A DNA stretch of 33,555 nucleotides from Alphaproteobacteria bacterium (GTDB lineage Bacteria; Pseudomonadota; Alphaproteobacteria; Rhodospirillales; Rhodospirillaceae): positions 1-33,555 of the forward strand of contig WLXB01000025.1 in NCBI GenBank assembly GCA_012103295.1, read 5' to 3'. Below the pieces are notes generated by a model, which searched no databases, was not told the DNA's origin, and saw only the letters and a list, made by a program, of their open reading frames with translations. The position numbers were made by a program, and so were the translations under genes. Of the stretch, positions 31,370-33,555 are shown piece by piece. The first letter of the stretch is position 1; every line of letters begins with the position of its first letter.

Positions 31370-32224
31370 ATGGCAGACATTTACACCCTTCTTGATCGAG
31401 ACGGCACGCCCTTCAGGGTAATGCTCTTTTCCCCGCCAGCGGGTCGAGGCCGGGCGGTGCGCATCGTTATTCTTCCGGGTGCGAATTGTGATGCGAAACG
31501 CTATCGTTGGCTTGCTGAACCATTGGCGGCAGAAGGGGCGACCGTTCTTGTGCCTGATCCGCCCCAGCTGGAGCACCCGTCACCGACTGATCCTGCGACG
31601 AAAAACAATGCGGCTTACGTTACGATCGATCAGATGATCAAGGCCTTGGCAATGCCCTGGGACAGCGACAACGGTGAGGGTATTACCTTCGTCGTCGGCC
31701 ACTCCCTCGGTGGTTCAATTCTGATGGAGTATCTCGATCCTGCTCAGGCGATGTCTGACCCTCGTTCTGGTGCCGGTGCTGGTTATGTACCTCCGGTGAC
31801 GATTGCTGGTGGTGTGGTTGTGGGGGCGACACTGCAGGCTGACATCATGGGAACCACTATTCCATGGCGACAAAATGATACGGCTCTTGCCAAGCCGCCG
31901 GGGCTACCACTCCTTTTTGTGGCGGGAGACTCTGATGGAATCGCAACACCAGAAAACGTGGCTGCGACCGTCGCTAGGTACAAAGCTCCAACAGCAATGG
32001 TGGTGCAGAATGGGGCGAACCATTTTGGTTGGGCCGAGGGCGAGGGCGAGCTCGATTTGAAGGCTTTGGATGGTAAGGCCGCGCTTAGTCCTGCAGATCA
32101 AAAAGCTGCGACAATTCGCCTTATCGCCGCGTTTCTATCGACTATTGCAGATGACCGTCCGGACACGATTGCGAACGCGCTCAATGATGTCGCTGCCGAG
32201 GGCGATCAAGTCACGGTCCGTTGA
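31370..32224 (+). CDS. Alpha/beta-hydrolase with intact catalytic triad (module 2)
   Basis: A 284-residue cytoplasmic hydrolase. The nucleophile elbow is canonical, VVGHSLGGS with Ser112. The acid is Asp189 in AGDSDGIATPE and the histidine is His218 in GANHFGW, with an oxyanion region VILPGANCDAKRY near residue 36. The arrangement resembles chlorophyllase/dienelactone-hydrolase-like esterases, so ester or lactone hydrolysis is likely, on an unknown substrate. It starts 12 bases after the GPH transporter stop with no clear ribosome site, which suggests translational coupling, and ends two bases before the converging di-heme protein gene. It occupies the place that the degenerate hydrolase occupies in module 1. 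Confidence 0.88.
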   Translation: MADIYTLLDRDGTPFRVMLFSPPAGRGRAVRIVILPGANCDAKRYRWLAEPLAAEGATVLVPDPPQLEHPSPTDPATKNNAAYVTIDQMIKALAMPWDSDNGEGITFVVGHSLGGSILMEYLDPAQAMSDPRSGAGAGYVPPVTIAGGVVVGATLQADIMGTTIPWRQNDTALAKPPGLPLLFVAGDSDGIATPENVAATVARYKAPTAMVVQNGANHFGWAEGEGELDLKALDGKAALSPADQKAATIRLIAAFLSTIADDRPDTIANALNDVAAEGDQVTVR

Positions 32225-32226
32225 CC

Positions 32227-33555
32227 TCACAAAGACTTCAAGAACGCGACCAGGTCACTTCGGGCGTCGGCTGGCATATTTCGGAACCGTTCCTTGGCCG
32301 CTTCTGCTTCGCCGCCGTGCCAAAGTATCGCTTCCTCTAAGCCGCGAGCACGACCGTCATGTAAATAGCGTTCGTGGGTGGTTACTTTTTCCGTCAGTCC
32401 TATGCCCCATAGAGGAGCCGTCCGCCATTCAGATTCAGTTGCCAAGAAATCCGGCCGCCCATCCGATAGTCCGTCACCCATGTCGTGGAGCAATAGGTCT
32501 GTAAATGGGTGGATGGTCTGTTCGGCAAGGTCCTCGCTTCGGGGGTCGATGCCAGTTTCTAGGGTCGTCATGTGGCAGTTTTGGCATCCGGTCTCGAGGA
32601 ACAGTGCCTGACCGCGCATGACTTCTGGCAAGTTTGCACCACGCTGGCGTGGGACAGCGAGCCGTCGCGTATAGACATTCATTTGATTCAAAAATGCCTT
32701 AGACATCTCGACGCCGTCATGATTGGCCGCAGCTATACAGAGTTCCTGCTCTGCTTCACAATTGTCACCTGGACGTGTAGGCGTCGTGATTCCCATATCT
32801 CCCAAAGCAGCACCTGAATTCTGGTTGGTGAGATTCGGTGCATTGGCTTTCCAGCCAAACTTGCCGACTGCCATTTTCTTGTCGCGCGCATCCCAAACAA
32901 TATTCACGCGCCCCGATATGCCATCGTTGTCAAGGTCATCCGGATCTGCGAGCGCGTGAAGCAACTCGTCGGAAACCATTTCTAAGAGACCGAGTCCGAT
33001 CATCGGGTTGGCCACCCGCGGGGACGTCATAAGATCGTCGGGCATCGGCCCATAGGCGAGATCTTCGAGGCTTACGGTTGGTTTGCGCAATGAATAAGGC
33101 GTACTGTCTTCATAGGTCCCGGCGATCTCTTCCCACTCTATTATAGCCCTGCCCTCTGCCGGAACTCCCTCAATGCCTCGGTCTTGAAGTTGATCACCAT
33201 AACCTGGAACGCCTTTTGGTCCCCCATGTTGGTCGGTGCCGGGCACGCTGAGGCGGACCAGCATGGAATCCATTGGTGCGCCCACTTCGGGCGGTGGTTT
33301 TCCTCGGCCATTGTTGATGTGGCAGTCCGAGCAGGCTTCCTTGTTAAAGACGGGCCCTAATCCGTCGGTGGTTGGTTGTGGCCCTGGAGCAGGGCGCCAA
33401 ACCGTACTGAACAGCTGATTGCCGAAGGTGAATCCACCTTTGACGTTTGACGGCGCGTTTGCAGATATGAAAGTAAATGCTTCTGCCGTTGCTAGCGGGC
33501 GTGTCGTGTCTCCGCCAAGCTCTGTTGTTAGGGGTATGGCGAGCAACCGGTCGCG
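32227..33555 (-). CDS. Di-heme oxidoreductase family protein (DUF1111), N-terminus outside window
   Basis: A periplasmic c-type cytochrome of the di-heme oxidoreductase/peroxidase-like family. Two CxxCH heme motifs are visible: CSDCH, in GPVFNKEACSDCHINNGRGKP, and CQNCH, in ALFLETGCQNCHMTTLETG. Other family blocks are LGLLEMVSDELL, NDGISGRVNIVWD and TAPLWGIGLTEKVTTHERYLHDGRARGLEEAILWHGGEA. The frame stays open to the right edge (RDRLLAIPL at the boundary), so the signal peptide and start are missing; an in-frame TTG at 33546 is probably not the start. It could receive electrons from periplasmic dehydrogenases such as the PQQ enzyme or oxidise a substrate itself. Confidence 0.9.
   Translation of the reverse strand, partial: RDRLLAIPLTTELGGDTTRPLATAEAFTFISANAPSNVKGGFTFGNQLFSTVWRPAPGPQPTTDGLGPVFNKEACSDCHINNGRGKPPPEVGAPMDSMLVRLSVPGTDQHGGPKGVPGYGDQLQDRGIEGVPAEGRAIIEWEEIAGTYEDSTPYSLRKPTVSLEDLAYGPMPDDLMTSPRVANPMIGLGLLEMVSDELLHALADPDDLDNDGISGRVNIVWDARDKKMAVGKFGWKANAPNLTNQNSGAALGDMGITTPTRPGDNCEAEQELCIAAANHDGVEMSKAFLNQMNVYTRRLAVPRQRGANLPEVMRGQALFLETGCQNCHMTTLETGIDPRSEDLAEQTIHPFTDLLLHDMGDGLSDGRPDFLATESEWRTAPLWGIGLTEKVTTHERYLHDGRARGLEEAILWHGGEAEAAKERFRNMPADARSDLVAFLKSL

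Noticed and set aside
1-33555. CRISPR array, insertion sequence, prophage or toxin-antitoxin system
   Set aside because: I found no regularly spaced repeats, transposase or integrase motifs, phage structural genes or recognisable toxin/antitoxin pair.

Overview
This looks like a chromosomal piece of an uncultured or little-studied alphaproteobacterium. The evidence is the tRNA-Phe-type 3' end at the left edge, a clear ThrH homologue, mid-range GC by eye, frequent TTG/GTG starts with good Shine-Dalgarno sites, and many DUF1838, luciferase-like, cupin and MFS genes of the sort seen in catabolic regions of such bacteria. The taxonomic call is inference. There is no integrase, transposase, CRISPR array or rRNA in the window, and I recognise no transcriptional regulator.

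Layout. (1) 1-706 is a mostly gene-free left edge. It holds a 3' fragment of tRNA-Phe, two further decayed copies of that 3' end (101-119 and 487-529) and one small minus-strand ORF, and resembles an old tRNA attachment-site zone. (2) 707-6512 carries thrH, an orphan family-5 ABC substrate-binding protein, a periplasmic PQQ dehydrogenase and a VAO-type FAD oxidase. (3) 6618-10324 is a four-gene plus-strand operon: SDR, acyl-CoA-dehydrogenase-like flavin monooxygenase and two bicupins. (4) 10314-13010 is a minus-strand operon: SAM methyltransferase, CMD-family protein, M24 peptidase-like protein. (5) 13195-16707 is a plus-strand operon: a small helical protein, an MFS transporter, an alpha/beta-hydrolase with a degenerate active site, and a zinc-free MDR dehydrogenase. 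(6) 16711-18238 is a RutA-like flavin monooxygenase with a DUF4345-like membrane protein. (7) 18398-21313 is an exported VOC protein plus two tandem Tat-type DUF1838 proteins. (8) 21327-28260 is on the minus strand: an OYE/TMADH-type flavoprotein with a variant Fe-S motif, an amidohydrolase with a variant active site, an EmrB/EmrA-type efflux pair and a lipoprotein. (9) 28519-32224 is a plus-strand operon: methyltransferase, small helical protein, MFS (GPH family), alpha/beta-hydrolase. (10) 32227 to the right edge is a di-heme oxidoreductase cut by the window end.

The window reads as a catabolic or biotransformation region rich in flavin and quinone redox enzymes, split between periplasm (PQQ dehydrogenase, DUF1838 pair, VOC, di-heme protein, probably the amidohydrolase) and cytoplasm (flavin monooxygenases, SDR, MDR, cupins, hydrolases), with two importers and one efflux system. 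The substrate cannot be read from sequence. An oxygenated aromatic or N-heterocyclic compound is a reasonable guess because of the RutA-like enzyme, the ATZ/TRZ-type amidohydrolase and the flavin monooxygenase.

The most striking pattern is a repeated module: a roughly 360-residue SAM methyltransferase, a roughly 90-residue predicted helical protein, an MFS transporter and an alpha/beta-hydrolase. It appears at 11931-15637 and again at 28519-32224. The small proteins and methyltransferases are paralogous between the two sites, but the transporters belong to different MFS families and the two hydrolases have very different active sites.
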